Shown here piece by piece: positions 50,487 to 59,863 of a stretch of 64,000 bases of DNA (its first letter is position 1; each line of letters begins with the position of its first letter). A model generated the notes under the pieces. That model was given only the letters and a program-made list of their open reading frames with translations. It had not been told where the DNA came from and searched no databases. Position numbers and translations under genes: made by a program. This DNA is from Stenotrophomonas maltophilia. Its GTDB lineage: Bacteria > Pseudomonadota > Gammaproteobacteria > Xanthomonadales > Xanthomonadaceae. The stretch is taken from NCBI RefSeq assembly GCF_006970445.1, contig NZ_CP033877.1, positions 2,488,750 to 2,552,749 on the forward strand, read 5' to 3'.

Positions 50487-51118
50487 CACAGCACCTCCAG
50501 CAGCTGATCGGTGGTCATCGGCACACCGGAGGTGCGCGCGATCCAGTGCAGCGCCTGATCGTGGTCGGCGCGCGAGAAATCCGCCACCGCATCGGCGGCG
50601 ATGAACGCCTCGATATCACGCTGGAACGCCTCGACCACGGTCGCGGTGCAGCCGATATGGGCGTAAACGCCGGTCACCAGCAACTGGTCGCGCCCACGCA
50701 CCCGCATCAGCGTTTCCAGGTTGCTGCGCTGGAATGCGCTGTAGCGATGCTTCACCAGCACGTGCTCGCCCGGCTGCGGTGCCAGTGCCTCGATGATCGG
50801 TTCATGGTCGGCGCTGCGGCGCATGCCCGGCCCCCACAGGTCGGCCTGAAGGCCACGGTCGCGACGGTCCTGGTCACCGTGCTGGGCGGTGTAGAACACC
50901 GGAATGCCGTGCGCGCGGCAGTGCGCCAGCAGGCGCACGATATTGTCCACTGCCGGCCGCAGCGGTGCGCTGCCTGCATCGAAGGCAGCCAGAAAGTAGC
51001 GCTGCATGTCGTGTACCAGCAGCGCAACGCGATCACGCTTCGGGCGCCACGGGCCGCGCGCCTGTGGCAGCTCTGCGGCAGTCGGCAAGGGGTAATCGGT
51101 GATACGGGGCAGCGCCAT
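50486..51118 (-). CDS. entB: Isochorismatase (EntB N-terminal equivalent)
   Basis: 210 residues. The start [20 protein letters not shown] and core LLVHDMQRYFLAAF (catalytic Asp), PGEHVLVKHRYSAFQRSNLE (Lys) and LLVTGVYAHIGCTATVVEAF (Cys) match the isochorismatase family. The protein ends where EntB of E. coli would continue into the carrier domain. It makes 2,3-dihydro-2,3-dihydroxybenzoate. It overlaps both entE and the carrier gene by one to a few bases. Confidence 0.93.
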   Translation of the reverse strand: MALPRITDYPLPTAAELPQARGPWRPKRDRVALLVHDMQRYFLAAFDAGSAPLRPAVDNIVRLLAHCRAHGIPVFYTAQHGDQDRRDRGLQADLWGPGMRRSADHEPIIEALAPQPGEHVLVKHRYSAFQRSNLETLMRVRGRDQLLVTGVYAHIGCTATVVEAFQRDIEAFIAADAVADFSRADHDQALHWIARTSGVPMTTDQLLEVL

Positions 51119-52770
51119 CAGCGCGTTCCTCCTGTCTGTTGCAGATGACGCGCACGCAGTTGCGCGCGCAGTTCGCGGCGGCTGATCTTGCCGACCGCAG
51201 TGGTATCGAAACTGTCGACGAACACGACCTGGTCGGGCACCTTGAACGCCGCCAGGCCGCGCCCGCGCATCCAGGACTTCAGAGCCGGTGCCTTGAACGG
51301 CTCGCCCTGCGCGATCACGAACGCACAGCTGCGCTCGCCCAGATACTCATCGGGAATGGAGACCACGGCGGCATCAAACACGCCGGGGTGCGCCAGCAGA
51401 TGGTCTTCGATCTCTTCGGCGGAGATCTTCTCGCCCGCACGGTTGATGTGGTCACCGGCGCGGCCCTGCACCACCAGGTAGCCTCCGGGCAGCTGCTGCA
51501 CACGGTCGCCGGTGCGATAGAAGCCGTCGTCGGTGAACGAGCGCGCATTGGCCACCGCGTCGTTGTGGTAGCCACGGATGGTGTATGGGCCACGGGTGAG
51601 CAGATGCCCCACCTCGCCTTCGGCCACCGGCTGGTCATTGTCATCGACCACGCGCACCTCGTCGTCCGGACTGATCGGCCGGCCCTGGCAGGCCACGATC
51701 AGTTCCTCCGGATCATCCAGCCGCGTGTAGTTGACCAGGCCTTCGGCCATGCCGAACACCTGCTGCAGCGTGCAGCCCAGGCCGTCGATCACCCGTCGTG
51801 CCGCTTCCGGCACCAGTTTGGCACCGCCCACCTGCAGTACCTGGAGGCTGGACAAGTCATGCTTGCTGGTGGCGGCCGCCTGCGCCCAAAGCAGCGCCAG
51901 CGGCGGCACCAGTCCGCAGCAGGTCACCTTCTCGCGGGCGATCAGCGGGAAGGCCGCATCCGGACCGGGGCCAGGGCTGAGCACCACGCGGGCGCCGGCA
52001 TACAGTGCGCCGAAGAAGCCCGGCGAACTCATCGGGAAATTGTGCGCGGCCGGCAGGGCGACCAGATAGACGCTGTCGCGGTCGATGCCGCAGAGGTCAT
52101 TGCTCGCGCGGAACGAGTAGATGTAGTCGTCGTGGGTACGTGGAATCAGCTTGGACAGCCCGGTGCTGCCTCCGGAAATCTGCAGGAACGCCACCGACTG
52201 CGGGTCCGGATCGGCCGGCAACTGGCTGCGATCGCCCTGCAGTGCCTCCAGCGCGACGAACTCCACCGCATCGCCGTCGATCACCACATGGCGAACCGCC
52301 GGCACCTCGGCCTGCAGCGCCCGTGCCAGCCCGCGATGATCGAAGCCATCGTGCAGTGCGGTGGTGATGTAGGCACTGGCTTCGGCCTTGCTGGCGAAGT
52401 GCACCAGCTCGGTGATGCGGTGCGCCGGCAACGCGTACACCGGCACCAGCCCGGCGCGGAACAGTCCACAGACCGTGCTGATGAAGCCTGCCGTGTTGCC
52501 CAGCTGCACCAGCACCCGCTCTCCGGGCTGCAGGCCGAGCGCCAGCAGGCCGGCACCGATCCGCCCGGCCTCGTGCCACAGCTGCGCATAGCTCAGGCGC
52601 ACGTCGCCGGCAACCACTGCGATGTCATCGGCGAATCGTTCCGCCCGTTCGCGCAGGAACGCCGGGAAGGTCTCGCCACGCCAATGACCGGCCTCGCGAT
52701 AGCGCGCCATCAGCGCGTCGGGCCACACCTGCTGCAGTGGCAGGCGGGAGGAATCAGCGGAAGCACTCAT
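51118..52770 (-). CDS. entE: 2,3-dihydroxybenzoate-AMP ligase
   Basis: 550 residues of the aryl-adenylating family: [20 protein letters not shown] (nucleotide loop), [20 protein letters not shown] (substrate-binding His-Asn region of DhbE/EntE), [35 protein letters not shown] and the C-terminal Lys region [15 protein letters not shown]. It activates dihydroxybenzoate and loads it on the carrier protein. It overlaps entC by 4 bp. Confidence 0.95.
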   Translation of the reverse strand: MSASADSSRLPLQQVWPDALMARYREAGHWRGETFPAFLRERAERFADDIAVVAGDVRLSYAQLWHEAGRIGAGLLALGLQPGERVLVQLGNTAGFISTVCGLFRAGLVPVYALPAHRITELVHFASKAEASAYITTALHDGFDHRGLARALQAEVPAVRHVVIDGDAVEFVALEALQGDRSQLPADPDPQSVAFLQISGGSTGLSKLIPRTHDDYIYSFRASNDLCGIDRDSVYLVALPAAHNFPMSSPGFFGALYAGARVVLSPGPGPDAAFPLIAREKVTCCGLVPPLALLWAQAAATSKHDLSSLQVLQVGGAKLVPEAARRVIDGLGCTLQQVFGMAEGLVNYTRLDDPEELIVACQGRPISPDDEVRVVDDNDQPVAEGEVGHLLTRGPYTIRGYHNDAVANARSFTDDGFYRTGDRVQQLPGGYLVVQGRAGDHINRAGEKISAEEIEDHLLAHPGVFDAAVVSIPDEYLGERSCAFVIAQGEPFKAPALKSWMRGRGLAAFKVPDQVVFVDSFDTTAVGKISRRELRAQLRARHLQQTGGTR

Positions 52771-53960
52771 GCGGCAGGCTCGATGGCGGGCGGAGAGTCA
52801 TGGACACCCAGCGCGTTCAACAGGGCAGCAAACTTCGCTGCGGTTTCGGCCACCTCGGCCTCGGGGTGCGACTCGGCGACGATGCCGGCACCCGCATACA
52901 GGCGCAGCTGCGTGCCCTGCAGGCGCGCGCAGCGGATCGCCACGTACCAGTCGCCGTCACCCTGCGCGTCCAACCAACCCACGGCGCCGGCATAGAAGCC
53001 ACGCGGGACCGGTTCCAGCTCGCGGATGCGCTGCAATGCCGCCAGCATCGGTGTCCCGCATACGGCCGGCGTGGGATGCAGCTGCGCCAGCAACGCGGCG
53101 GCAGAGGTCTGCGGATCCTTCAGCGTGGCGTGGATGCGGGTGCCCAGATGCCACATGCTGGCGGTGGCATGCAGCACCGGACGCGGCTGTGCATCGACGT
53201 GGCTGCAGTACGGCGCCAGGCCCTCGACGATGGCCTCGACCACGTGGCGGTGCTCGTCATGATCCTTGTTCGAGGCCAGCAGCGCCTGCGCGGCGCGCTC
53301 GTCCTCGGCGGCATCGGCACTGCGCCGTGCGGAACCCGCCAGGGGATGCGACAGCAGCTCGGCGCCGCGCTTGCGCAGCAGCAGTTCCGGCGTCGCCCCC
53401 ACCAGCCAGGCCGGCGCCTGGCCCAGTTCCACCGGCAGCGGAACCGCATAGGTCGCCACCGAAGGATCCGCGCCCAGGCGGGCCAGCAGCACCTCCGGGG
53501 AAAGTGACTGCCGCGTGCGTGCCAGCAGGCTGCGCGCCAGCACCACCTTCTGAAGGTCCAGTTCGGGCGCGCGCAACGCCTGCACCGCCGCAGCCACCGA
53601 CGCCGCGTACGTCTCCGGTGCGGGCTCGGCCTGCAGGGCACCCTCCAGCGCTGGCGCGGCCTGTGGCTGCAACGGCAGGGCCGGCAGCAGGCGCTCGGGC
53701 TGGTACAACGCGTCGTCGGCACGCGGTTCGAATGGCACTGCGCCAACCAGCAGGCCCGGCCCACCGCGCTGCTGCGCGAAGAAGGCCGCAACGCGCTCTG
53801 CCAACGTCGCCAGCGCACCGGCCGGCAACGCGGCGCGGCAGCCACGTGCGTGCACGTGCTGGCCGGCATGCTGCAGCAGGAACAGCGACGCGTCGTCGGT
53901 GCTGTCCAATGGCACTGCCGCAGCCTCCGGCCACGCGCCCTGCATCAGGGAATCGTTCAT
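52767..53960 (-). CDS. entC: Isochorismate synthase
   Basis: 397 residues. The C-terminal two thirds is a chorismate-binding domain: [36 protein letters not shown], a magnesium-binding Glu in [52 protein letters not shown] and [16 protein letters not shown]. The start at 53960 overlaps the entS stop. It converts chorismate to isochorismate, the first step of dihydroxybenzoate synthesis. Confidence 0.95.
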   Translation of the reverse strand: MNDSLMQGAWPEAAAVPLDSTDDASLFLLQHAGQHVHARGCRAALPAGALATLAERVAAFFAQQRGGPGLLVGAVPFEPRADDALYQPERLLPALPLQPQAAPALEGALQAEPAPETYAASVAAAVQALRAPELDLQKVVLARSLLARTRQSLSPEVLLARLGADPSVATYAVPLPVELGQAPAWLVGATPELLLRKRGAELLSHPLAGSARRSADAAEDERAAQALLASNKDHDEHRHVVEAIVEGLAPYCSHVDAQPRPVLHATASMWHLGTRIHATLKDPQTSAAALLAQLHPTPAVCGTPMLAALQRIRELEPVPRGFYAGAVGWLDAQGDGDWYVAIRCARLQGTQLRLYAGAGIVAESHPEAEVAETAAKFAALLNALGVHDSPPAIEPAA

Positions 53961-55153
53961 GGGGTCTCCTTCATCCGATGCGCTGCGGTCAGCGCGCACA
54001 GCAACAGCAGCAGTGCGCCGACCAGCAGGTATGGCAGGCTCGGCCCGCCGCGATACAACAGCGTGCCGAGCATCGGCCCGGCCACCATGCCCAGTCCCTG
54101 CGCAGCAGCGACGGTACCGGCGGCGGCGCCCTGCTCGTGCGCCTCCACCGCGTCGGCAGCCAGTGCCTGGAACGAAGGGAATACGAAGCCCATGCCGAAT
54201 GCAGCCAGCGCGTAGGCCGCAGGCAGTTGCCAGGCCTGCTGCACGCCCGCCACCGAGGCAAAGCCGATGCCGGAAATGAGCGCGCCAAGAATGATCCAAC
54301 GGCGCGGGTGTACCTCCAGCTTCATCACCAGCGCCTGCGCCAGGATCAGGCCGACACCGACCGCGGTCAGGGCGATGCCTGCCATGCGTGCACCGGCAGC
54401 GGCACCCAGGCCCAGGCGATCAATCGCGAAGAAGCCGACCGTGACCTGCGCGATGGTCACCGAGACCATCGCGATGAACGCCGCCAACTGCGGCAGGCGC
54501 AACCGCGAGTCGAGGCGGCTCATCGGCGCGCGGCGCTGCGCGGATGCGCCCACCACCGGCGGCGTCGCCGGCAGCCGCCAGGCCAGCAATGCCAGTGCCA
54601 GCAACGGCAGCAGCGCGGCCACGTACAGCGCCAGCGACAGGTTCGTGTAGGCCAGCCAGCCCGCGGCGGCCGGGCCGAGCACCATGCCCAGGGCGTTGGC
54701 GCTGCCTAGGCGGGCGAGGAACTTCGCACGTTGGCCGGTCGGCGCCTTGTCGGCGATCAGCGCAGCTGCGGTAGGAGGCACGGCGGCGTAGAACAGGCCG
54801 ATCAGGCCACGCGCACCGACCAGCACCAGTACTGATACCAGTACCGGTGGCACTGCCTGCAGGGCAACGTCGATGAACACCGCCAGCGCGATGTAGACCA
54901 CGGTGTAGGCACTCATCGCCAGCATCAGCACGCGCTTGCGGCCGATGCGGTCGCTGAGCTGGCCCCAGGGGCGCGCGGCCAGCATCCACAACACGCCTGC
55001 GGCGGTGACTGACAGCCCGGCATGCCACTCGGACAAACCGAGCATGCGGACCACCGGGCCGATCACGGCGACGAAGGACATCATCGCCATGGTGCCGATC
55101 AGGGCAGCCAACACCAGCGCCGGCAAGCCGGGAACGACGGGACGTGCATGCAT
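53957..55153 (-). CDS. entS: MFS siderophore exporter
   Basis: 398 residues, twelve membrane spans. MFS motif A appears as RPWGQLSDRIGRKRVLML, and the exporter-type motif C region as ANALGMVLGPAAAGWLAY. It heads the operon entS-C-E-B-B'-F-A, where it would export the finished catecholate. The order and content match the S. maltophilia ent cluster. Upstream (55260-55272) lies a motif shared with the next gene upstream that may be a Fur site. Confidence 0.85.
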   Translation of the reverse strand: MHARPVVPGLPALVLAALIGTMAMMSFVAVIGPVVRMLGLSEWHAGLSVTAAGVLWMLAARPWGQLSDRIGRKRVLMLAMSAYTVVYIALAVFIDVALQAVPPVLVSVLVLVGARGLIGLFYAAVPPTAAALIADKAPTGQRAKFLARLGSANALGMVLGPAAAGWLAYTNLSLALYVAALLPLLALALLAWRLPATPPVVGASAQRRAPMSRLDSRLRLPQLAAFIAMVSVTIAQVTVGFFAIDRLGLGAAAGARMAGIALTAVGVGLILAQALVMKLEVHPRRWIILGALISGIGFASVAGVQQAWQLPAAYALAAFGMGFVFPSFQALAADAVEAHEQGAAAGTVAAAQGLGMVAGPMLGTLLYRGGPSLPYLLVGALLLLLCALTAAHRMKETP

Positions 55154-55259
55154 GAAACACCAGCCGTAGCAGGAAAGGATTGGCCGGACGCACCTGCGCG
55201 CCCACCCGGCGCCGACCCTGTTCAGGGCCCGATGCCATCCTTAAATGATAACGGCTCGT

Positions 55260-55272
55260 ATTTGCATTTGAT
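55260..55272 (-). promoter_or_regulatory. Candidate Fur site upstream of entS
   Basis: On the minus strand the sequence reads ATCAAATGCAAAT, within GAGAATGGGT-ATCAAATG. An almost identical ATCAAATGCGAAT lies at 55658-55670. The match to the Fur consensus is only moderate, so this is a tentative call supported by the iron-uptake role of the operon. Confidence 0.4.
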
Positions 55273-55306
55273 ACCCATTCTCTTGAATGGGCACGCAACA
55301 GTGGGT

Positions 55307-55651
55307 TCAGCGCATTGCACGCAGGCCGAGCAGGCCACGGCGCTTGAACCACCACTCCAACGGCAGCGTCACCAGCGGCGGGATGGCTGCCAGCAGGGCC
55401 AGGGCACTGGCCCACCACGGCCAGCGCAGGCGCACCGCCGCAAACAGGGTGACTGCCACATAGACCAGGAAGGCCACGCCGTGCAGCGGCCCGAACACCT
55501 TCACCAGCGCCACGTTGGCCATCGGCCCGTACTTCATCCACATGCCGATGAGCAGGCCGGCCCAGGTCACGGCCTCGATGAAAGCGACCGCAGCGAACAG
55601 GCGTCCGGTCGGGTGCATGGGGGAACGTTGGGTCACGCGGGGCTCCGGCAT
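55307..55651 (-). CDS. DUF3817 small membrane protein
   Basis: 114 residues (or 103 from the Met at 55618) with about three membrane spans. DUF3817 signs: LFAAVAFIEAVTWAGLLIGM, KYGPMANVALVKVFGPLHGV, AFLVYVAVTLFAAVRLRWPW and PPLVTLPLEWWFKRRGLL. It lies upstream of entS on the same strand, with a Fur-like motif just before its start. Function unknown. Confidence 0.78.
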   Translation of the reverse strand: MPEPRVTQRSPMHPTGRLFAAVAFIEAVTWAGLLIGMWMKYGPMANVALVKVFGPLHGVAFLVYVAVTLFAAVRLRWPWWASALALLAAIPPLVTLPLEWWFKRRGLLGLRAMR

Positions 55652-55657
55652 CGGGAT

Positions 55658-55670
55658 ATCAAATGCGAAT
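55658..55670 (+). promoter_or_regulatory. Candidate Fur site upstream of the DUF3817 gene
   Basis: ATCAAATGCGAAT, overlapping a partly palindromic TGCGAATGATACGCA, ends 7 bp before the gene start. Twin of the motif before entS. Confidence 0.35.
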
Positions 55671-55703
55671 GATACGCAGATGCGAACGTTCCGGACACCG
55701 GCG

Positions 55704-55776
55704 GGTAGCGCCGGACCCTCCCCGGCGAGCGCAGCCGTGGCAACGATACGGTGTGTCCACCAGGGTGGACACCTAC
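55704..55776. repeat. Two SMAG variants facing each other
   Basis: A GTAG-headed element with GCCGG / CCGGC arms (55704-55727) and a reverse one with GTGTCCACC / GGTGGACAC arms ending CCTAC (55753-55776). The second overlaps the end of the oxidoreductase gene. Confidence 0.7.
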
Positions 55777-56708
55777 CGGAGCGTCTGCGGCAGCACCTGC
55801 TCCCCGATCTCGCGCAGCACCGCGTCCATCGGTCGCCCGTTGTCGACCAGATTGAACATCACATGCGCCACGCCCTGCGCATGCACGCGCAGCAGATAGT
55901 CACGCAGGCCATCGCGGCCGACCTTCAAGCCCAGCGGCAGCGGTTCCGGCGGCGCCTGTGGATCCGCCTGCAGGTCCAGCAGCATCGACTGCACGAACGG
56001 CTTACCTGGCCCGCCGCGCTGCGCCAGCGCCTGCTGCCACAGGCCGATGCGACCTTCCTGCGCGGCTTCCTCGCGGTGATAGGTGGCCCAGCCTTCGGCC
56101 TCGCGCACGATCCACTGCAGGCTCTGCCGCGCGGTACCCACCACCAGCATCGGAATGCGCGCTGCCGGCGCCGGCAGCACGTCGAAGCCGCCCGTCGCCT
56201 GCAGTACGGCGGCCCGCTCACCGGCCTCCGGTGACAGCGCTGCGCGCAACAAGGTCCAGCGCTCACGGAACATCGCCGCCCTGCCCTCCAGATCCTCGCC
56301 GAAGGCGGCGAATTCTTCCGGGCGGTCACCCGAACCCAGGCCCAGCACGAAGCGTCCGTCGCTGATCCGGTCCAGGCTCAGAGCCGACTTCGCCACCTGC
56401 AGCGGCTGCCGCAATGGCAGCACGATGGCCGCGCTGCCGATCACGATGCGCTCGGTCGCAGCGGCCAGCATGCCCAGCCACAGGAACGGATCGTCCAGTG
56501 CACTGGCGGTGGCATCGGGCCCCTGCGGCACCATCAGCGGCACGTCGCGCGTCCACAGCGCGGCAAAGCCGAGGTCATCGGCCAGCCGCGCGATGCGCCG
56601 CGCCTCGCGCGGATCGGCCAGCCCATGCGACGCCACCGGCGTCATCAGGCCCAGGCTCAGGCCCTGTTGCGGAAACAACGCAGCGTAAGCGGGATTGAAA
56701 TCACTCAT
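55773..56708 (-). CDS. LLM-class flavin-dependent oxidoreductase
   Basis: 311 residues with a luciferase-like TIM barrel: LSLGLMTPVASHGLADPREA, GFAALWTRDVPLMVPQ, TERIVIGSAAIVLPLRQPLQ, LDRISDGRFVLGLGSGDRPE and IPMLVVGTARQSLQWI. These are the standard F420/FMN-binding stretches of the family. The substrate is unknown. Its stop codon TAG lies inside a GTAG head of a SMAG-like element. Confidence 0.88.
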   Translation of the reverse strand: MSDFNPAYAALFPQQGLSLGLMTPVASHGLADPREARRIARLADDLGFAALWTRDVPLMVPQGPDATASALDDPFLWLGMLAAATERIVIGSAAIVLPLRQPLQVAKSALSLDRISDGRFVLGLGSGDRPEEFAAFGEDLEGRAAMFRERWTLLRAALSPEAGERAAVLQATGGFDVLPAPAARIPMLVVGTARQSLQWIVREAEGWATYHREEAAQEGRIGLWQQALAQRGGPGKPFVQSMLLDLQADPQAPPEPLPLGLKVGRDGLRDYLLRVHAQGVAHVMFNLVDNGRPMDAVLREIGEQVLPQTLR

Positions 56709-56774
56709 GCCGGCAGCTTAGCGTGCAGGCATGCGGCAACGATGACGCGCCGCCCACCACGGGAAGAACACTGC

Positions 56775-57224
56775 ATGCCGAAGATCCGCCCTGCCCACAT
56801 CGATGACCTGCCCGCGATCAGTGCGGTGTGCCTGGCTGCGTTCACTGCGGCGGTCGCGCCTTCGCTCAGCGCGGCCGGCATCGCCACCTTCGGCAGCGTC
56901 GCCGCTGCCGAAGCATTCGGCGCGCGCCTGCACGGTGACAACCACATCCTGGTGGCCGAGCAGGACGGTCGCGTCGTTGGCGTGGTCGAACTGAAGGAAG
57001 GCCGGCACCTGGCGATGCTGTTCGTCGATCCCGGCTGCCAGGGTCAGGGCATCGGCCATGCTTTGTTCGTAGCCGTGCTGCCGAAGGTGCGCGAGCCGGT
57101 CCTGACTGTGCGCGCCTCGCTCAATGCGGTGCCGACCTACCTGCGCTATGGCTTCGCACTGGACGGTGACGTCGGCGAGTTTAACGGGTTGGTATATCAG
57201 CAGATGGTGCGGGCAGCGGCCTGA
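56775..57224 (+). CDS. GNAT-family N-acetyltransferase
   Basis: 149 residues. The acetyl-CoA binding motif A is MLFVDPGCQGQGIGHALFVA, followed by LTVRASLNAVPTYLRYGFAL, the usual motif B area. Substrate unknown. It is divergent from the LLM oxidoreductase. GGGAAG stands about eight bases before the ATG. Confidence 0.87.
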   Translation: MPKIRPAHIDDLPAISAVCLAAFTAAVAPSLSAAGIATFGSVAAAEAFGARLHGDNHILVAEQDGRVVGVVELKEGRHLAMLFVDPGCQGQGIGHALFVAVLPKVREPVLTVRASLNAVPTYLRYGFALDGDVGEFNGLVYQQMVRAAA

Positions 57225-57352
57225 AGGCATCCGCGCGGCAATGCGCGGCGGCCGTCATGCCCTGCCGCATGCCCGTCATAAGCAAACTGAATCAGCGGGT
57301 TCCCCGCGCGTTCCTACAATGCCCTGTCACCCTGCCCTTCGAGATGCTGCCG

Positions 57353-58864
57353 ATGCGCGTCGCGCTTTCCGTGTTGCTGCTGGCTTCGGCGCTGAGCGCC
57401 TGCTCCCCGGCCCCGGTTTCCACCGCCAACTCCGCCGAGGCACCTGCGCCGGCCAAGGGAATCGCCTGGCGCCACGGCGACGTCGATGATGCCTTCGCCG
57501 AAGCCGCCGACAGCGGCAAGCCGGTGCTGCTGTACTGGGGCGCCGTCTGGTGCCCGCCATGCAACCAGCTCAAGGCGGGCCTGTTCAAGGACCCGGCCTT
57601 CATCGCGCTGACCGGCAAATTCGTGCCGGTTTACCTGGATGGCGACGAGGAAGGTGCGCAGGCCTGGGGCGAACGCTTCGGGGTGCGCGGCTATCCGACG
57701 CTGATCGTGTTGGACCCACAGCGCAATGAACTGACCCGCGTGGCCGGTGGCAACGATGCTGCCGAACTGACCCGAGCGCTGACCGTCGCCGCCGGGCGCC
57801 GCAGCGCAATCGCCGCCACCCTGGCGACCGCCCTGGCCACGCCGGACAGAGTGGCCGCCGAAGACTGGCAGGTGCTGGGTGACTACGGCTGGGAAGTCGA
57901 CGCCAACCGCCTGGCCGGCGAGCGCAAGAGCCAGGATGTGTTGCGCCAGCTGTCCAGGTCGGCACCGGATGCCGCCCTGCAGCGCCGCTTCGCGCTGCTG
58001 GCCTTGGCCACCGCCGACACGCCTGCCAGCTCGCCCACCGAGGTGCGTGAATTGCTGCAGGCGGTGCTGGCGCAACCTGCCGAGGTCCGTCGCAACCGTG
58101 AACTGCTGGGCTACGCGGGCGCCTCGCTGGTCAAACAGGCCAGCGCCGGCCCGGCCACCAGCAATACGCTCGGGCAGCAGCTGCTGGTCGCGCTGGAGCG
58201 GGCAGACGCCGAACGCGGCGACCGCGCCGACGACGCCTTGTCGCGTGCGTTGACCGAAGTGTCGCTGGCTCGCCAGCAGCAGCCGAAGGGCGCACTGCCC
58301 TCGGCCCTGGTTGATCGGGTCAAGCAGCGCGTGGCCGCTGCCGATGCCGCCGCTACCGATGCGCACGCACGCCAGGCGACGATCAGCAGTGCGGTGTACG
58401 CATTGCGCGAGGTCGGTGACGACGCGGGTGCCGAGGCACTGTTGTTGGCCGAACTGAAGCGCAGCGAGCAGCCTTACTACTACATGCCCGAGCTGGCCGA
58501 ACTGGCCGAGCAGCGCGGCGACACCGCCGGGGCGCTGGAGTGGCTGAAGCGTGCCTACGACGGTGCGCAGGGCCAGGCCACCCGCGTGCAATGGGGCGTG
58601 CTGTACGTGGAAGGGTTGCTGAAGCTGGCGCCGGACGACGCGCCGCGCATCGAGCAGGCCACCGCCTCGCTGATCGCCGAACTGGAAGCACAACCGTCGG
58701 GCTACCACCAACGCACCCGCCAGCGCTTCGAGCGCCTGGCCGGGCAGCTGAAGGCGTGGAGCGGCAAGCACCAGGGCGCGGAGACGCTGGCGCGGCTGCA
58801 GCAGCGGATGCAGCAGGCCTGCGGCGAGCAGGTGGATGGCGCGTGCAAGGACTGGTTGAGTTGA
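57353..58864 (+). CDS. Thioredoxin-fold lipoprotein with a helical tail
   Basis: 503 residues. The lipobox SALSAC follows a short signal (MRVALSVLLLASALSAC). Residues about 35-150 form a thioredoxin-like domain with the redox motif WCPPC (VLLYWGAVWCPPCNQLKAGL) and the cis-Pro loop RGYPTLIVLD. The remaining 350 residues are helical and repeat-like (LLLAELKRSEQPYYYMPELA, ELAEQRGDTAGALEWLKRAY), similar to TPR arrays. It is probably a periplasmic disulfide-handling or scaffold protein. Start 57353 has GAG nine bases upstream; 57344 is possible. A terminator follows. Confidence 0.83.
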   Translation: MRVALSVLLLASALSACSPAPVSTANSAEAPAPAKGIAWRHGDVDDAFAEAADSGKPVLLYWGAVWCPPCNQLKAGLFKDPAFIALTGKFVPVYLDGDEEGAQAWGERFGVRGYPTLIVLDPQRNELTRVAGGNDAAELTRALTVAAGRRSAIAATLATALATPDRVAAEDWQVLGDYGWEVDANRLAGERKSQDVLRQLSRSAPDAALQRRFALLALATADTPASSPTEVRELLQAVLAQPAEVRRNRELLGYAGASLVKQASAGPATSNTLGQQLLVALERADAERGDRADDALSRALTEVSLARQQQPKGALPSALVDRVKQRVAAADAAATDAHARQATISSAVYALREVGDDAGAEALLLAELKRSEQPYYYMPELAELAEQRGDTAGALEWLKRAYDGAQGQATRVQWGVLYVEGLLKLAPDDAPRIEQATASLIAELEAQPSGYHQRTRQRFERLAGQLKAWSGKHQGAETLARLQQRMQQACGEQVDGACKDWLS

Positions 58865-58871
58865 GTTGATC

Positions 58872-58907
58872 AAAGCGCTGGCGGCTGGTTCGCCTGCCGG
58901 CGCTTTT
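58872..58907 (+). terminator. Rho-independent terminator of the lipoprotein gene
   Basis: AAAGCGCTGGCGG pairs imperfectly with GCCGGCGCTTTT across a GGTTCG-containing loop; the run of T follows directly. Confidence 0.65.
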
Positions 58908-59003
58908 GTTGATATCGGTTGTGGCGGGGGAAGGGGCTGGCCGGTTTCCTGCTAGCGCGGACAGCACATCAGCGCGCCGGTGAGGTTCGAAGAGCGAGTT
59001 CTG

Positions 59004-59066
59004 GTAGTGCCGGTCGCTGGCCGGCAACCCGACATTCGCTGATTTCCGGCCAGCGGCCGGCACTAC
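59004..59066. repeat. SMAG pair, head to head
   Basis: Forward copy 59004-59026 (GTAG head, one arm mismatch) and reverse copy 59044-59066 ending CACTAC. Confidence 0.85.
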
Positions 59067-59154
59067 CACGTCGCTCTTGCCTTTAACTCCATCTCCGCAC
59101 CTGCAACACGGAATGAATCAAGGCGCCGCCAGTGCACGCATTCCATGCGTCCCC

Positions 59155-59185
59155 TTGACCTCAACCAATGTTGAGGTGCGATAAC
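59155..59185 (+). promoter_or_regulatory. sodAp: SoxR-type promoter of the sodA operon
   Basis: A -35 element TTGACC (59155-59160) and a -10 element GATAAC (59180-59185) are 19 bp apart, longer than the usual 17. The spacer carries the inverted repeat CCTCAAC / GTTGAGG (59159-59176) with centre CAAT. This is the arrangement of E. coli soxS, where SoxR binds CCTCAAG / CTTGAGG and twists the long spacer. Confidence 0.75.
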
Positions 59186-59233
59186 GATCTCCGCACGGCC
59201 AACCCCCTGGCCTTCCCCACGGAGATTGCTTCG

Positions 59234-59863
59234 ATGTCGTACTCGCTTCCCCCGCTCCCCTACGCCTATGACGCCCTCGAGCCGCATTTCGATGCGCGCA
59301 CGATGGAAATCCATCACAGCAAGCACCACCAGACCTACGTCAACAACCTCAATGCCGCCATCGAGCAGGCCGGCATCGCCGAACAACCGGTCGAGGCGCT
59401 GATCGCCAACCTCGATGCTGTGCCCGAGGCGCAGCGCGGCGCGGTCCGCAACAACGGTGGCGGGCACGCCAACCACAGCCTGTTCTGGACCGTGCTCAGC
59501 ACCGACGGCGGCGCGCCCGATGACGAGCTGGCCGCGGCCATTGACCGTGACCTCGGCGGTTTCGACGCCTTCAAGGACGCCTTCACCAAGGCTGCGCAGA
59601 CCCGTTTCGGCAGTGGCTGGGCCTGGCTGACCAGTGATCGTGGTGGCCGCCTGCAGGTGGAAAGCAGCGCCAACCAGGACAGCCCGCTGATGGGTGCAGC
59701 CGTCGGCCTGTCCGGCAATACCCCGATCCTCGCACTGGACGTCTGGGAACACGCCTACTACCTGCACTACCAGAACCGTCGCCCGGACTACATCGGCGCG
59801 TTCTTCAACATCATCAACTGGGCCGAGGTCGGCCGGCGCTACCGCCAGGCCCGGGCCTCATGA
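59234..59863 (+). CDS. sodA: Manganese superoxide dismutase
   Basis: 209 residues. The start [20 protein letters not shown] and [19 protein letters not shown] hold the first metal His; further ligands are in [10 protein letters not shown] and [27 protein letters not shown] and NQDSPLMG point to the manganese rather than iron form. It removes superoxide in the cytoplasm. The start at 59234 has GGAG nine bases upstream; an earlier in-frame Met falls just behind the promoter and was rejected. It is the first gene of a three-gene operon. Confidence 0.95.
   Translation: MSYSLPPLPYAYDALEPHFDARTMEIHHSKHHQTYVNNLNAAIEQAGIAEQPVEALIANLDAVPEAQRGAVRNNGGGHANHSLFWTVLSTDGGAPDDELAAAIDRDLGGFDAFKDAFTKAAQTRFGSGWAWLTSDRGGRLQVESSANQDSPLMGAAVGLSGNTPILALDVWEHAYYLHYQNRRPDYIGAFFNIINWAEVGRRYRQARAS

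Larger units (their letters stand above)
58865..59233. other. Gap before sodA
   Basis: 369 bp holding a terminator (58872-58907), a SMAG pair (59004-59066) and the SoxR-like promoter of sodA (59155-59185). No gene is supported. Confidence 0.7.

Noticed and set aside
46909..50604. A long open frame antisense to entF
   Set aside because: No recognisable domain and biased composition; the minus strand has a complete four-domain NRPS.
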